Part shown: one piece after another, positions 50,861 to 59,743 of the stretch | How the letters are laid out: each line of letters opens with the position of its first letter | How positions within the stretch are numbered: the first letter of the stretch is position 1 | From: Bacillus sp. Cs-700 | GTDB lineage: Bacteria > Bacillota > Bacilli > Bacillales > Guptibacillaceae | Reading direction: 5' to 3' | Assembly: GCF_011082085.1 (NCBI RefSeq) | Contig: NZ_CP041063.1 | Location: forward strand, 4,016,001 to 4,080,000 | DNA length: 64,000 bases | Notes under the pieces: model-generated | Database searches by the model: none | Told to the model about the DNA's origin: nothing | What the model saw: only the letters and a program-made list of their open reading frames with translations | Program-made: the position numbers and the translations under genes

Positions 50861-52768
50861 ATGTGTGGTTTTGTTGGGGTATTACGTACAGAACCAGGAA
50901 AAACGGATCATCACAATCATGCTGATTTCAAGAAAAGAAATCAAATTATTACGCATAGAGGTCCCGATGATGAGGGCTATTATACAGATGAATCAATTTC
51001 TCTTGGTTTTAGAAGATTAAGTATTATCGATCTTGAAAGTGGCCATCAGCCTTATCATTATGAAAATGAGCGCTATTGGATGGTTTTTAATGGTGAAGTT
51101 TATAACTATGTTGAACTTCGTGAACGATTAAAGAAAGAAGGCTATACGTTCCAAACAGAGTCAGACACAGAAGTTGTGCTAACTCTTTTTGTTCATAAAG
51201 GAGAAAAGGCATTCTCAGAATTAAGGGGGATGTTTTCAATCCTCATTTGGGACAAGCTTGAAAAGAAACTAGTTGGTGCTCGCGATCCTTTTGGCATTAA
51301 GCCGCTTTACTATAAGCAAACAGAAGAAGAAGTGATTTTTGCTTCTGAGAAAAAAAGTATTACGATGATTGATGAGTTCGAAGCAGTGAATCCAGCTGCT
51401 CTTCAGCATTATTTAAGTTTTCAATATGTGCCAGAACCGCTGACAATGACGGAGGGTATTAAAAAAGTCGAACCTGGTCATTATTTTGTGAAGAAACATC
51501 ACGAACCTATGCTATTCAAACGTTATTTCCACGCAACATTCACACCAATAACAGCCGAACGAAATTGGGTGAAGGATATTCAAAACGTTCTTTATGATTC
51601 CGTGAATATGCATATGCGCAGTGATGTTCCAGTAGGTTCTTTCTTATCTGGAGGAATTGACTCATCCATTATCGTTTCCATGGCAAAGAAATTCAATCCG
51701 CAAATTAAAACTTTTTCTGTTGGTTTTGAGCGGGAAGGATACTCTGAAGTTGACGTTGCCAAGGAAACGGCTGATAAACTTGAGGTTCCTAATTATTCAT
51801 ATATGATTTCTGCTAAAGAATATGTTCAAAAGCTTCCTAAGATTATGTGGCATATGGATGACCCTCTGGCGGATCCAGCCTGTGTGCCTCTTTATTTCGT
51901 AGCACGTGAAGCAAGAAAGCATGTGACGGTTGTTTTATCAGGTGAGGGTGCTGATGAGCTCTTTGGTGGATATAACATTTATCGTGAACCCGATGCGCTT
52001 CGGCTCTTCCAGCCAATGCCGGGAGTTATGAAGAAAATGGTGAATCGTGTTGCGAATGTGTTGCCTGAGGGAGTTCGAGGAAAAAGTTTTCTTGAGAGGG
52101 GTTCAACACCACTTTCTGAGCGATATATCGGAAATGCTAAGATGTTTGAAGAAAACGAAAAGGAAAAACTTCTCACTACTTACTATCAAAACGAGCATTA
52201 CCAAAAAATCACTAAGCCATTTTATCAAAATGTGAAGCGAGACAATCCGGTTAATCAGATGCAATACATCGACATTCAAACGTGGTTAAGAGGAGATATC
52301 CTTCTTAAAGCGGATAAGATGACGATGGCGAATGCGCTTGAATTACGCGTTCCATTTCTAGATAAAGAAGTGTTTAACGTGGCGCGGGAAATTCCAGTTC
52401 ATGAAAAAATAGCAGACGGTACGACTAAATCGATTCTTAGGAAGGCAGCGCGTGGCGTCGTGCCGGATCATGTTCTGGATCGAAAGAAACTTGGTTTCCC
52501 AGTACCGATTCGCCACTGGTTACGGAATGAATTATATGAATGGGCAAAGCAGTTGATTCATGTAAGTGAAACGGATTATTTGATCGATAAAACGATTGTG
52601 ATAAAGCTTCTTCAAGCCCATAAAGCTGAAAAAGGAGATTATTCACGAAAAATATGGACCGTGCTAATCTTTATGCTCTGGCATCAAATTTTTGTAGAAG
52701 GCGTATATTCGTTTGAAGAACTGCAAAAAGAAGATGAAATTGTAAGCAAAGTAGCAACGTATCGGTAA
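50861..52768 (+). CDS. asnB: Asparagine synthase (glutamine-hydrolysing)
   Basis: The 635-residue enzyme starts MCGFVGVL, so Cys2 is the glutaminase nucleophile after removal of Met. The glutaminase domain shows ITHRGPDDEGYY and FNGEVYNYVELRE; the synthetase domain has the ATP loop GSFLSGGIDSSII near residue 260 and LSGEGADELFGGYN. It makes asparagine from aspartate, ATP and glutamine. Length fits AsnB/AsnO of B. subtilis; which of the paralogues cannot be decided. The ATG at 50861 is fixed by the Cys2 motif, though its ribosome binding site is weak. Confidence 0.93.
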   Translation: MCGFVGVLRTEPGKTDHHNHADFKKRNQIITHRGPDDEGYYTDESISLGFRRLSIIDLESGHQPYHYENERYWMVFNGEVYNYVELRERLKKEGYTFQTESDTEVVLTLFVHKGEKAFSELRGMFSILIWDKLEKKLVGARDPFGIKPLYYKQTEEEVIFASEKKSITMIDEFEAVNPAALQHYLSFQYVPEPLTMTEGIKKVEPGHYFVKKHHEPMLFKRYFHATFTPITAERNWVKDIQNVLYDSVNMHMRSDVPVGSFLSGGIDSSIIVSMAKKFNPQIKTFSVGFEREGYSEVDVAKETADKLEVPNYSYMISAKEYVQKLPKIMWHMDDPLADPACVPLYFVAREARKHVTVVLSGEGADELFGGYNIYREPDALRLFQPMPGVMKKMVNRVANVLPEGVRGKSFLERGSTPLSERYIGNAKMFEENEKEKLLTTYYQNEHYQKITKPFYQNVKRDNPVNQMQYIDIQTWLRGDILLKADKMTMANALELRVPFLDKEVFNVAREIPVHEKIADGTTKSILRKAARGVVPDHVLDRKKLGFPVPIRHWLRNELYEWAKQLIHVSETDYLIDKTIVIKLLQAHKAEKGDYSRKIWTVLIFMLWHQIFVEGVYSFEELQKEDEIVSKVATYR

Positions 52769-52771
52769 ATA

Positions 52772-52805
52772 AAAAAGGGTGAGCCTCTAGAGGCTCACCC
52801 TTTTT
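52772..52805. terminator. Bidirectional intrinsic terminator
   Basis: AAAAAGGGTGAGCCTCT and its exact complement form a long perfect palindrome, A-rich on one side and T-rich on the other. Confidence 0.93.
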
Positions 52806-52820
52806 GCGTTCACGTCAAAA

Positions 52821-54206
52821 TTAAGTATGCTTTTTTTCAATTTCAAGAAGGCGTTTTTCAATTGGTTTATAATCATCTTGATGCCCCGTGAAGAGAGCGA
52901 GGTCATAGAGTCGATTTAACAAGTAATCACGGTCAAGATGATAGATGAACTGTTTCGGAATATGGTCCATCGAATTTTTGGCAAAATCCCAAACAACATC
53001 GAGCTTATCTTTACTAATCGACTGAGCAACCATACTAAGGGCTGCGATAATTTCAGTTATGATTGGGTAATTGTCTCCTGCATAATGCCTTAAATAGCCA
53101 AAGCCACGATACAGATAATAACTAAAATCTTCTGCATCCATGACAACTCTTACTTGTTGTTCATGATCGGCAAGATAAGGGGTAAATGTAATGTCTCGCT
53201 CGACTTCTAGAAGGAGATCGGCCATTTGGTGAATGACAGTAATGCTTGTTTGAGGGTCGTCATTCCCTAATGATTTTACTCCGATTTCCGCAAGTTTCGT
53301 CATTCCCATCTTTAAATCTTGAATTTCTGTTTCTTTATAGCCCTGCTCAATGTGCTGGCAGTACTTTTCGACGTTTACTCGCTCTGCGCCAGTTCCCCAG
53401 TAAGAGAAGAAGCGGTTCCCTTTTAATACGTAATCTCCTACTTTATTATGAAGTTTAATAATAATTTGATCTTTTTGAGCTTCATCAATCATTGCTTTAA
53501 AGTCAATAAGCTGGATGTATCCTGAGTCAGGAGCAGTAATAAGCGTCTCGGTCTCTCGTTCTTTCTCCATCAGATCGCCAGGGTCTTCGCAGCGAAATTG
53601 TTCAAGGTCGTTTCTAAGTGTTTCTCTCACAATTGAGATCGATTCTTCCTTCATGTTTGTGGCGATATTATGTACCTGCATCCAACTTGTTGCATGGTTG
53701 ATAAAGAAAATAAACGTAATAACCGTCACAAATGCGAGGAAAACGGTCGTGCCTGGAATGGCAACGAAATATTCATCTTCTTTACTTGTAATAAATAAGA
53801 AAACGACAAGAACATAAACAAAGCTGCCGTGGAAAATACCGATAAAGTGCTGGGTGGTTCGATCGGCTACGAAATTAAGTAGCATTCGGGGTGAAAATTG
53901 TCCGCTAAATGTTGTCAGAACAACGAGTAAGGAGTTAAGCGTGAAGGCGCTTAGCGTTAAAATTCCTCCTATAAGGGCACTAATGAGTAGCCTGGTAGGT
54001 TGTGCTGTCGTTCGGATCATATTGGGCGTGTACTGTGAGAGTTCGAGAACTAAATCTAAATATAACGTGGCGGCGACAAAAACAAAGGCACCTAAAATAT
54101 ATAAGCCTGGCATATACCAGAGCGTTGCCTGAAGTTCATGTTTGCGGATTCGCCTTGACATCTCGAAATACTTCCGTAACTGCCATGGCAATAGTTTTTT
54201 TATCAT
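52821..54206 (-). CDS. DUF2254 family membrane protein
   Basis: The 461-residue protein has four membrane segments in its first 170 residues and a large cytoplasmic C-terminal part. The blocks TQHFIGIFHGSFVYVLVVF, INHATSWMQVHNIATNM and the phrase GDPQTSITVIHQMADLL mark the DUF2254 family, whose function is unknown. The ATG at 54206 follows GGGAG; six extra codons upstream are less likely. Confidence 0.88.
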   Translation of the reverse strand: MIKKLLPWQLRKYFEMSRRIRKHELQATLWYMPGLYILGAFVFVAATLYLDLVLELSQYTPNMIRTTAQPTRLLISALIGGILTLSAFTLNSLLVVLTTFSGQFSPRMLLNFVADRTTQHFIGIFHGSFVYVLVVFLFITSKEDEYFVAIPGTTVFLAFVTVITFIFFINHATSWMQVHNIATNMKEESISIVRETLRNDLEQFRCEDPGDLMEKERETETLITAPDSGYIQLIDFKAMIDEAQKDQIIIKLHNKVGDYVLKGNRFFSYWGTGAERVNVEKYCQHIEQGYKETEIQDLKMGMTKLAEIGVKSLGNDDPQTSITVIHQMADLLLEVERDITFTPYLADHEQQVRVVMDAEDFSYYLYRGFGYLRHYAGDNYPIITEIIAALSMVAQSISKDKLDVVWDFAKNSMDHIPKQFIYHLDRDYLLNRLYDLALFTGHQDDYKPIEKRLLEIEKKHT

Positions 54207-54418
54207 GACTGGGGCTCCCTTCAAATTCTTTCATTAACACTTTAGAATTACCCTCCGTGTGGGTCGTTAAACCGTGGAGGTATAAAAATATTTTTTTCTT
54301 ATAAGGTGCCAACCCAAATTCATCCTTTATGAAACGTTTACCAATAAACGTGTATGCATAGGTCATGTAAGTGGGGGGATAATGAAGTGATAGAGGATGA
54401 AGACGAAGGTGATATACA

Positions 54419-54886
54419 GTGATCGAAAAAACAATACTCTGGTTATTAGTTATTATAGGAATTGGTTTATTTATATTTAGTCTTCGAAAGCCCCCATTAA
54501 AAGAATGGCTTCTCTTTTTTTTACTGACAGTGTATTTTTCTTCTATTATTGGAGTGATTGTTGTGGAAGAAGGGATGCTTTCTTATCCTGTCAACTTGTT
54601 TAATCGACATTTTGACTCTAGCCTTACATATGAATATGTATTATTTCCGGTATTAGGCATTTATTATTATCAGTCGACATTTCGTTCTGGATGGGTTGGT
54701 TATTTTGGGAAGGCAGCCATTTATTCGGGGATTATTACGATCTTGGAATTTTTTCTTGAAAAATATACTGATCTTATCCACTATGAGAGTTGGACTTGGT
54801 GGTATACGTTTGTGAGTACACTGTTATTGTTGGTGATTATTAGGGTGATTGTAAAATATTTACCTGATGTGGAACAGCAGAGATAA
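54419..54886 (+). CDS. CBO0543 family membrane protein
   Basis: The 155-residue protein is almost entirely hydrophobic with five segments. The middle NLFNRHFDSSLTYEYVLFPVLGIYY and the ending SWTWWYTFVSTLLLLVIIRVIV fit the CBO0543 family of Bacillus membrane proteins, of unknown role. The start is GTG at 54419 behind AAGGTGAT. A second, distant member of the same family lies at 59080. Confidence 0.7.
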   Translation: MIEKTILWLLVIIGIGLFIFSLRKPPLKEWLLFFLLTVYFSSIIGVIVVEEGMLSYPVNLFNRHFDSSLTYEYVLFPVLGIYYYQSTFRSGWVGYFGKAAIYSGIITILEFFLEKYTDLIHYESWTWWYTFVSTLLLLVIIRVIVKYLPDVEQQR

Positions 54887-54949
54887 CGCATGATTTTCAC
54901 AACATGAATGAATACTATCTTCAGAGTACAGTGAATGGAGGTAGTCGAG

Positions 54950-55270
54950 TTGTTACAAAAACTAATTTTTTTATTAAGTATAACCGTGCTATTCCTAGTC
55001 CCCATTAACGTTCATGCAGAAGCTCCTTCTTATGCAAAATGGGGGAAAACGGCTATTGAGGAAACGACCAAAAAATATCCAGATCAACAAGTGACTGACT
55101 ATAGGTATGATGGGAAAGTATTTATCTCTGATGTAAGAGAACAATATGATTTCGAATTTACGTTAAAGCAAAACGGTCAGTCAAGAGAGATTCGCGTGTA
55201 TGTGCTCGTTAATCCTCAAAAAGATAAGCTGATCGATGTGAAATATGATGAGATCGAAGAATTTCAATAA
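54950..55270 (+). CDS. DUF3889 family secreted protein
   Basis: The 106-residue protein has a signal peptide (KLIFLLSITVLFLVPINVHA, cleaved before EAPSY) and a mature part of about 85 residues with YAKWGKTAIEETTKKYP and DYRYDGKVFISDVREQYDFEFTLK, as in the DUF3889 (YqzG/YhdC-like) family. The start is TTG at 54950 because GGAGG at 54937 would be inside the coding sequence for the earlier ATG. It is likely exported or membrane-tethered. Confidence 0.82.
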   Translation: MLQKLIFLLSITVLFLVPINVHAEAPSYAKWGKTAIEETTKKYPDQQVTDYRYDGKVFISDVREQYDFEFTLKQNGQSREIRVYVLVNPQKDKLIDVKYDEIEEFQ

Positions 55271-55278
55271 GCTACGTT

Positions 55279-55306
55279 AAAAGCCAGTTATGATAACTGG
55301 CTTTTT
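55279..55306 (+). terminator. Intrinsic terminator
   Basis: AAAAGCCAGTT and AACTGGCTTTT form an exact 11-bp stem with loop ATGAT. Confidence 0.92.
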
Positions 55307-55401
55307 GTTGTTGGCACTGTAAAAAAAGGAATTTAGCGTGTTAAATCGAATAATAGTAGCTAGAGATAAAGAGCGATTTTGCAAATAAGGAGAGGAAGAG
55401 C

Positions 55402-55704
55402 GTGAACATTATTAAACGTAAGGTAGATGTAGAAGTATTGCTAAAGGATTTCGAGCAACTAGCTGAATTTGATCAGGTTGGTCAAAAGCATTATATGGTT
55501 TTTGAGGATACTGAAAGAAATGGCCTTTGTACTCTCATGAAATATAAAAACTCGTCGTTTTCTATTCATTGTAAAGGTGCATCATATTGCGATGAAGAGG
55601 AGCGTTTTTTGAAATCTGAAGAGCTAATTCACTATTTATGGAAGCGCCGAAAAGCTGTTAATGCGGTGCTCCGTGATTCAATGAAGGAAAGAATTGAAGC
55701 TTAG
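55402..55704 (+). CDS. Hypothetical protein
   Basis: The 100-residue soluble protein starts with GTG at 55402 behind AAGGAGAGG. It has three Cys residues (GLCTLM, SIHCKGASYC), of which the last two are spaced C-x5-C, and ends in a basic helix. No family is recognised. It stands alone between the DUF3889 and AEC genes. Confidence 0.65.
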   Translation: MNIIKRKVDVEVLLKDFEQLAEFDQVGQKHYMVFEDTERNGLCTLMKYKNSSFSIHCKGASYCDEEERFLKSEELIHYLWKRRKAVNAVLRDSMKERIEA

Positions 55705-55835
55705 AACAAATGAATTGAGTTTTACTCTTTGTGTAATTGATTCCTTATAAGATTAAGCAAGAGTACTGAAGAGTTTCTGAGATTCGTGTAGACTGTAAAG
55801 GGTAACAGAATGCAGTTAAGAATTGAGGGACTCTT

Positions 55836-56750
55836 GTGTTAGGTGTATTTATTGAGATTATCGTGCCCGTGTTTATTCTAATTGGGATTGGCGTAGTGCT
55901 TCATCGCATTTTTCAATTTGATTTATACACGCTTGCAAAAGTAAACATTTATTTTATCGTGCCTGGATTTATTTTTCTAAAGCTTTACGAAACAGCTTTT
56001 TCTTTATCATTATTTCTATCCGTACTTACGTTTTTTAGTATTTTAATTGTGGTTTTATACTTTGTGTCTCAATTAATCAGTCGATTATTTGGCTACAGTC
56101 GAAGCGTACGTGCTTCGTTTACAAACAGTATACTTTTCTATAATTCAGGGAACTATGGCGTCCCTGTAAATGATCTCGTTTTTAAACAAGACCCGTTTGC
56201 CATGTCGATTCAAGTCATTATCTTAACGTTCCAGAACATTCTTACGTTCTCGTGGGGCATTTTTACTTTGAAAACGGTTGAAGGAAGCAAGGTAAGCGCG
56301 CTTCTTGGTTATTTTAAAATGCCGGTTTTATATGCGATGTTACTTGGGATCGGGTTCAATTTACTAGATGTCACTGTTCCTGAATTTGTCCTTATACCAG
56401 CAGATTATATTGCCGATTCGATGATCGCGGTCGCGTTATTGACACTTGGGGCTCAAGTTGCTCAACTACGTTTATCGAAGAATTTATCAGTTGTGTATGT
56501 GAGTTTGATCATCCGTCTCTTACTGGGACCACTCATTGCCCTCGGCATTATTTTTGTATTAGGGATCGAGGGTGTCACAGCGCAGGCCTTGTTTATTTCT
56601 TCCGCGATGCCAACAGCAGTGAATAGTGCGATCATTGCGCAAGAATATGAGAATGAGCCCGAACTTTCTGCGCAAATTGTCCTTGCTTCAACGGTCTTCA
56701 GTATGATTACGGTTACTGCCGTTATTTCTGTTGGTCGTTTGTTATTTTAA
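55836..56750 (+). CDS. AEC family transporter (auxin efflux carrier type)
   Basis: The 304-residue membrane protein has ten segments in two groups of five. The N-terminal IIVPVFILIGIGVVLHRIF, the central FYNSGNYGVPVNDLVF and the C-terminal SSAMPTAVNSAIIAQEYENEPELSAQIVLASTVFSMIT are the signature of the AEC family (YfdV/MdcF type). Members export or exchange organic acids. The start is GTG at 55836 after GAGGGA. Confidence 0.9.
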   Translation: MLGVFIEIIVPVFILIGIGVVLHRIFQFDLYTLAKVNIYFIVPGFIFLKLYETAFSLSLFLSVLTFFSILIVVLYFVSQLISRLFGYSRSVRASFTNSILFYNSGNYGVPVNDLVFKQDPFAMSIQVIILTFQNILTFSWGIFTLKTVEGSKVSALLGYFKMPVLYAMLLGIGFNLLDVTVPEFVLIPADYIADSMIAVALLTLGAQVAQLRLSKNLSVVYVSLIIRLLLGPLIALGIIFVLGIEGVTAQALFISSAMPTAVNSAIIAQEYENEPELSAQIVLASTVFSMITVTAVISVGRLLF

Positions 56751-56828
56751 CGGAAGAGGGACGCCGAACTGGAAATCAGAACCATTGATTTTCTATGGTG
56801 GAAGGTGTAGAGTATAAGCATAAGCAAT

Positions 56829-57016
56829 ACCCATTTCCTGCAACGCACGTTAACAACGGTTGTCTCAAACCGATGCTAGTTTTCCGGGAACTCTACATCC
56901 AGTTGCTGATAACAAGCCGGCCTTCTGAGCGGGACGTTAAAGGTAGCTGTGCGGGTACCCACCTGCTTTTACGCGGGCTTTGAGACACTTATAGTGACGA
57001 CGGAGCGGGTTTGGGT
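56829..57016 (+). ncRNA. Candidate 6S-like structured RNA
   Basis: A 188-base segment closes on itself: ACCCA (56829-56833) and CCTGC (56837-56841) pair with GCGGG (57005-57009) and TGGGT (57012-57016). Inside, TGTCTCAAA (56861-56869) pairs with TTTGAGACA (56979-56987), leaving internal bulges and a long irregular hairpin. Length, terminal stem, open internal loops and a GGGTACCC-ACCTGC hairpin recall 6S RNA, the sigma-A polymerase inhibitor. Its GC content exceeds that of the flanks. I cannot confirm the family without a covariance search. A 62-codon frame in it has no ribosome binding site. Confidence 0.5.
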
Positions 57017-57061
57017 TTAAACTTGCTTATGTGATTACATAGAGTGATGATCGTTCATAGA

Positions 57062-57099
57062 TAAAAGGCATGGAAGCAAACTGCTTCCATGCCTTTTTT
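57062..57099 (+). terminator. Intrinsic terminator
   Basis: AAAAGGCATGGAAGCA and TGCTTCCATGCC form a perfect 12-bp core stem with loop AAC, followed by six T. It ends the transcript of the structured RNA. Confidence 0.92.
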
Positions 57100-57138
57100 A
57101 GTGTGCAGAGCACCTGTCCGACACATTTCGAGCTAAAA

Positions 57139-57156
57139 CGGGTGGTGACAGGCACT
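57139..57156 (+). repeat. Short interspersed repeat CGGGTGGTGACAGGCACT, copy 1
   Basis: The same 18 bases occur at 58876-58893, on either side of the spl operon. The flanks differ between copies, except for hairpin potential. Confidence 0.7.
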
Positions 57157-57171
57157 TTCCGCATTTCCCAC

Positions 57172-58200
57172 CTAAGTAAAATACTCTAATTTCGCATCTG
57201 GGAAGAACTTATTAATGTATCCTCCTAATGTGTCTTTCATATCTTGCTGCTGATCTTTTTGATAGACGTACTTGCCGATGCCGTATTTCCCCCATTTATA
57301 CATCCGATCTTCTTCTTCCATTTCAAGTTTTGTCATCGGGTAATTTTTTTGAATGACGCGCTTCGCCGGTTTTGTGAATCGGTGCTGAATGAGTTCAAAT
57401 GTTAAATCTCTCGTTGCGCTTTTAGGAAGCTTTGCTTCAAGTTTCTCAAACAAAGTGAGATACCCTTGTTTCCAATCATCATACAAGTAAATAGGTGCGA
57501 TAATAAATCCTAGTGGGTAACCTGCTTCAGCAACTTTCGCTGCTGCTTCAATCCGTTCATCCAGTCGTGAGGTACCCGGTTCAAGAAACTTAATCACATA
57601 ATCGGCATTCATACTAAAGCGAAAACGCGTCCTTCCTTGATGGTCTGCATCGAGAAGGTGATCAACGTGTGCGAACTTTGTTACGAAGCGGAGGCGTCCG
57701 TAATCTGATTTTCCGAAGTATTCAATCGCGTGTTTCAAAGTATGTGTTAAATGATCAATGCCAACGATGTCAGACGTACAGGACGCTTCAAACCGGGTTG
57801 GTTCTGGTGCACGCTCCTGCATATATTTCTCAGCTGCATCGAATATGTCATCCGTATTCACGTATGTTCGGATATAGGGCTTGCTTCCCATTGTGGTTTG
57901 AAGATAGCAGTAATGACAGTGGCCCATACAACCAGTTGCAAACGGAATCGCATATTCAGCAGAAGGTTTGGAAGTATCAAACTTTAACGTTTTTCTTACA
58001 CCAACAACAAGCGTTGATTTTGCAACGCGATACTGCTGGAAATGATTATCTCCTGGAAGGTTCCTTACTTGATTGTGTGAGGTTGTTTCCCTAATTTCAA
58101 TATCCATTTTAGAGAACTTCTCGTGCAATTCCCGTCCAAGAGGGTATTCTAACGCTCTTGGTTCCATGTAGACAAGCTGAGGTACAAATGGTTTAACCAA
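57172..58200 (-). CDS. splB: Spore photoproduct lyase
   Basis: The 342-residue radical SAM enzyme has the cluster motif CMGHCHYC (C-x3-C-x2-C) near residue 90. It repairs the thymine dimer particular to UV-irradiated spores, using S-adenosylmethionine. The region FATGCMGHCHYCYLQTTMGS and the late GTSRLDERIEAAAKVAEAGY match Bacillus SplB. It is directly preceded by splA with 11 bases between, and both should be expressed in the forespore. Confidence 0.96.
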   Translation of the reverse strand: MVKPFVPQLVYMEPRALEYPLGRELHEKFSKMDIEIRETTSHNQVRNLPGDNHFQQYRVAKSTLVVGVRKTLKFDTSKPSAEYAIPFATGCMGHCHYCYLQTTMGSKPYIRTYVNTDDIFDAAEKYMQERAPEPTRFEASCTSDIVGIDHLTHTLKHAIEYFGKSDYGRLRFVTKFAHVDHLLDADHQGRTRFRFSMNADYVIKFLEPGTSRLDERIEAAAKVAEAGYPLGFIIAPIYLYDDWKQGYLTLFEKLEAKLPKSATRDLTFELIQHRFTKPAKRVIQKNYPMTKLEMEEEDRMYKWGKYGIGKYVYQKDQQQDMKDTLGGYINKFFPDAKLEYFT

Positions 58201-58211
58201 TGAAAGACCTC

Positions 58212-58472
58212 CTATTCAATCGATCCGAAATATGTGGCATAGGCCTGTTCTGCTTCCGCTTCTGAATGATAAATTGCAATATCAGAATCAAGTGGGTAGT
58301 AAGTTTCATATAAGAACAAGGCAAGCTTACCAGGTTGATCAGGATCGTTCACAACAGCAGCTTCCTGGATGTTGGCAACATTGTAAGTATGCGGATTACG
58401 ATACATGACGTAAACGACGTCACCCGCTTGATATCCTTGTCCTGAATCATATGTTGAATCATGTAAATCCAT
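58212..58472 (-). CDS. splA: SplA, negative regulator of splB
   Basis: The 86-residue acidic protein begins MDLHDSTYDSGQGYQAGDVVYVMYRNPHTYNVANIQ, the pattern of SplA, which is encoded before splB in Bacillus and limits its expression; in B. subtilis it resembles TRAP, the trp RNA-binding protein. The ATG follows AAAGGAGTGA. Confidence 0.93.
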   Translation of the reverse strand: MDLHDSTYDSGQGYQAGDVVYVMYRNPHTYNVANIQEAAVVNDPDQPGKLALFLYETYYPLDSDIAIYHSEAEAEQAYATYFGSIE

Positions 58473-58619
58473 CTTATCACTCCTTTACGTTCTTCTTCCT
58501 CATTGTTCCACAAGAGTGTGGATTCCTTTCTGGTAAATAACGCCTGTTTTAGTCATAAAGCGCTTAAAGAGTGCATACGATGTTCTGTTGACTTAATTTT
58601 AAGGGAGGTGCGTGAAGGG

Positions 58620-58820
58620 GTGTTAAAGTGGATTAAAATCTTGGTGCCTTCACATAGTGTGACAGACAGGGTCTTTGCTCGGTTCAAACTGTACAGGAAA
58701 TTGAGAGGTGGCACATGGCAAAAGGTATCTGATCGAGTAGCTCCTAAGAAAAGCGTATGGGTTAGAAAACAGGTTAATGCTGAAGATTATTATGTATGGA
58801 AAACAGAGGTCCATGAATAG
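58620..58820 (+). CDS. Small basic protein, hypothetical
   Basis: The C-terminal part of a longer open frame looks coding: 66 residues from the GTG at 58620, with GGGAGG 11 bases before. It is basic, with KLYRKLRGGTWQKVSDRV and VWVRKQVNAEDYYVWKTEV. The upstream part of the frame (58503-58619) has no ribosome binding site and odd composition. I do not recognise the family. Confidence 0.5.
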   Translation: MLKWIKILVPSHSVTDRVFARFKLYRKLRGGTWQKVSDRVAPKKSVWVRKQVNAEDYYVWKTEVHE

Positions 58821-58875
58821 GGTCGGATCTCAATGCCCATATTATAATAAATTCTCGACAATTATTTACAAATAG

Positions 58876-58893
58876 CGGGTGGTGACAGGCACT
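58876..58893 (+). repeat. Short interspersed repeat CGGGTGGTGACAGGCACT, copy 2
   Basis: Identical to 57139-57156. Here it sits in a hairpin, as AAATAGCG before and CGCTATTT after it are complementary. Confidence 0.7.
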
Positions 58894-59079
58894 CGCTATT
58901 TCTATAAAATGAATAAATTAATGGAAAGCCCCTATACTATTTTGTATATATATGTAAAAACGCATTCTAGAAAGAACAGTACTAAAAACAGTTTCGGAGT
59001 AAGGAAAAGTTGTATGTTACGCTACGTATAAAAACCGGAAGATCAATCCCTTTAACCGTTCGGAAGTAGGAGATAAGTA

Positions 59080-59571
59080 ATGAACATTGGTATCGTTATC
59101 GTACTAGCGTTACTTGCCTTATGGAAAGCTGATTGGAAAAATTGGGAGAAATACTACCCAACTATGCTATATATCGCATTAGCCGCCTCTGTTTATGAAA
59201 TCATTGCTTATGAGAAATTTCATTTGTGGGATTTTAAAGAGAGTATCATTCTCACTAAAGTAATGGTTCATTTTATACATAATTTACTCATAAATCCTCT
59301 CGTTGTCTTGCTCTTTTTATCGAATTATCCTTCGAGTGGAAGCGAAATTATCTACAATGCAAAATGGGTGGTAGGATTTTGGATTGTTGAATGTTTGGTA
59401 TCAACTACCGATGCAATTACTTATCATAATGGATGGAATTTGGGTTGGTCCTTATTATTTCTTATCGTTATGTTTCCAATGGTTCGTCTTCATCACCTTA
59501 ACAAAAGCCTCGCACTGCCTTTTTCTATCGGAATTTCATTACTCCTTTTACTTCTATTTGATTACATCTAG
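59080..59571 (+). CDS. CBO0543 family membrane protein
   Basis: The 163-residue protein has five to six hydrophobic segments and aromatic loops (KADWKNWEKYYPTMLYIAL, NGWNLGWSLLFLIVMFPMVRLHHLN). Size and layout resemble the CBO0543 family member at 54419, although identity is low. Function unknown. The ATG follows AGGAGATA. Confidence 0.65.
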   Translation: MNIGIVIVLALLALWKADWKNWEKYYPTMLYIALAASVYEIIAYEKFHLWDFKESIILTKVMVHFIHNLLINPLVVLLFLSNYPSSGSEIIYNAKWVVGFWIVECLVSTTDAITYHNGWNLGWSLLFLIVMFPMVRLHHLNKSLALPFSIGISLLLLLLFDYI

Positions 59572-59640
59572 TAAAGCATTCATTAGATAAGAGACACTAG
59601 TTGGCTGAACGAAAGTGGTTACAAGATAAATAAATTTAAT

Positions 59641-59684
59641 AAAGACAGTCATCAATATGCAGGTATTGTTGACTGTCTTTTCCT
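59641..59684 (+). terminator. Intrinsic terminator
   Basis: AAAGACAGTCATCAATA pairs with TATTGTTGACTGTCTTT with one mismatch and is followed by T-rich sequence. Confidence 0.88.
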
Positions 59685-59743
59685 ATGAATGGAAAACGTC
59701 TATACTTGGTGATGTAGTAAATGTTAGTAAAGGGGAACGTTCG

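Noticed and set aside
53515-54132. Plus-strand frames opposite the DUF2254 gene
   Set aside because: They are antisense shadows without ribosome binding sites.
56795-56983. A 62-codon protein gene inside the structured RNA region
   Set aside because: No ribosome binding site before the ATG, un-protein-like composition, and the region folds into a closed RNA.
57669-58094. A 141-codon plus-strand gene
   Set aside because: It lies entirely antisense to splB, which is unambiguous.
58473-58520. Sigma-G promoter before splA
   Set aside because: A GAATC/CAATGAG pair exists, but its spacing of 15 bases is too short to call.
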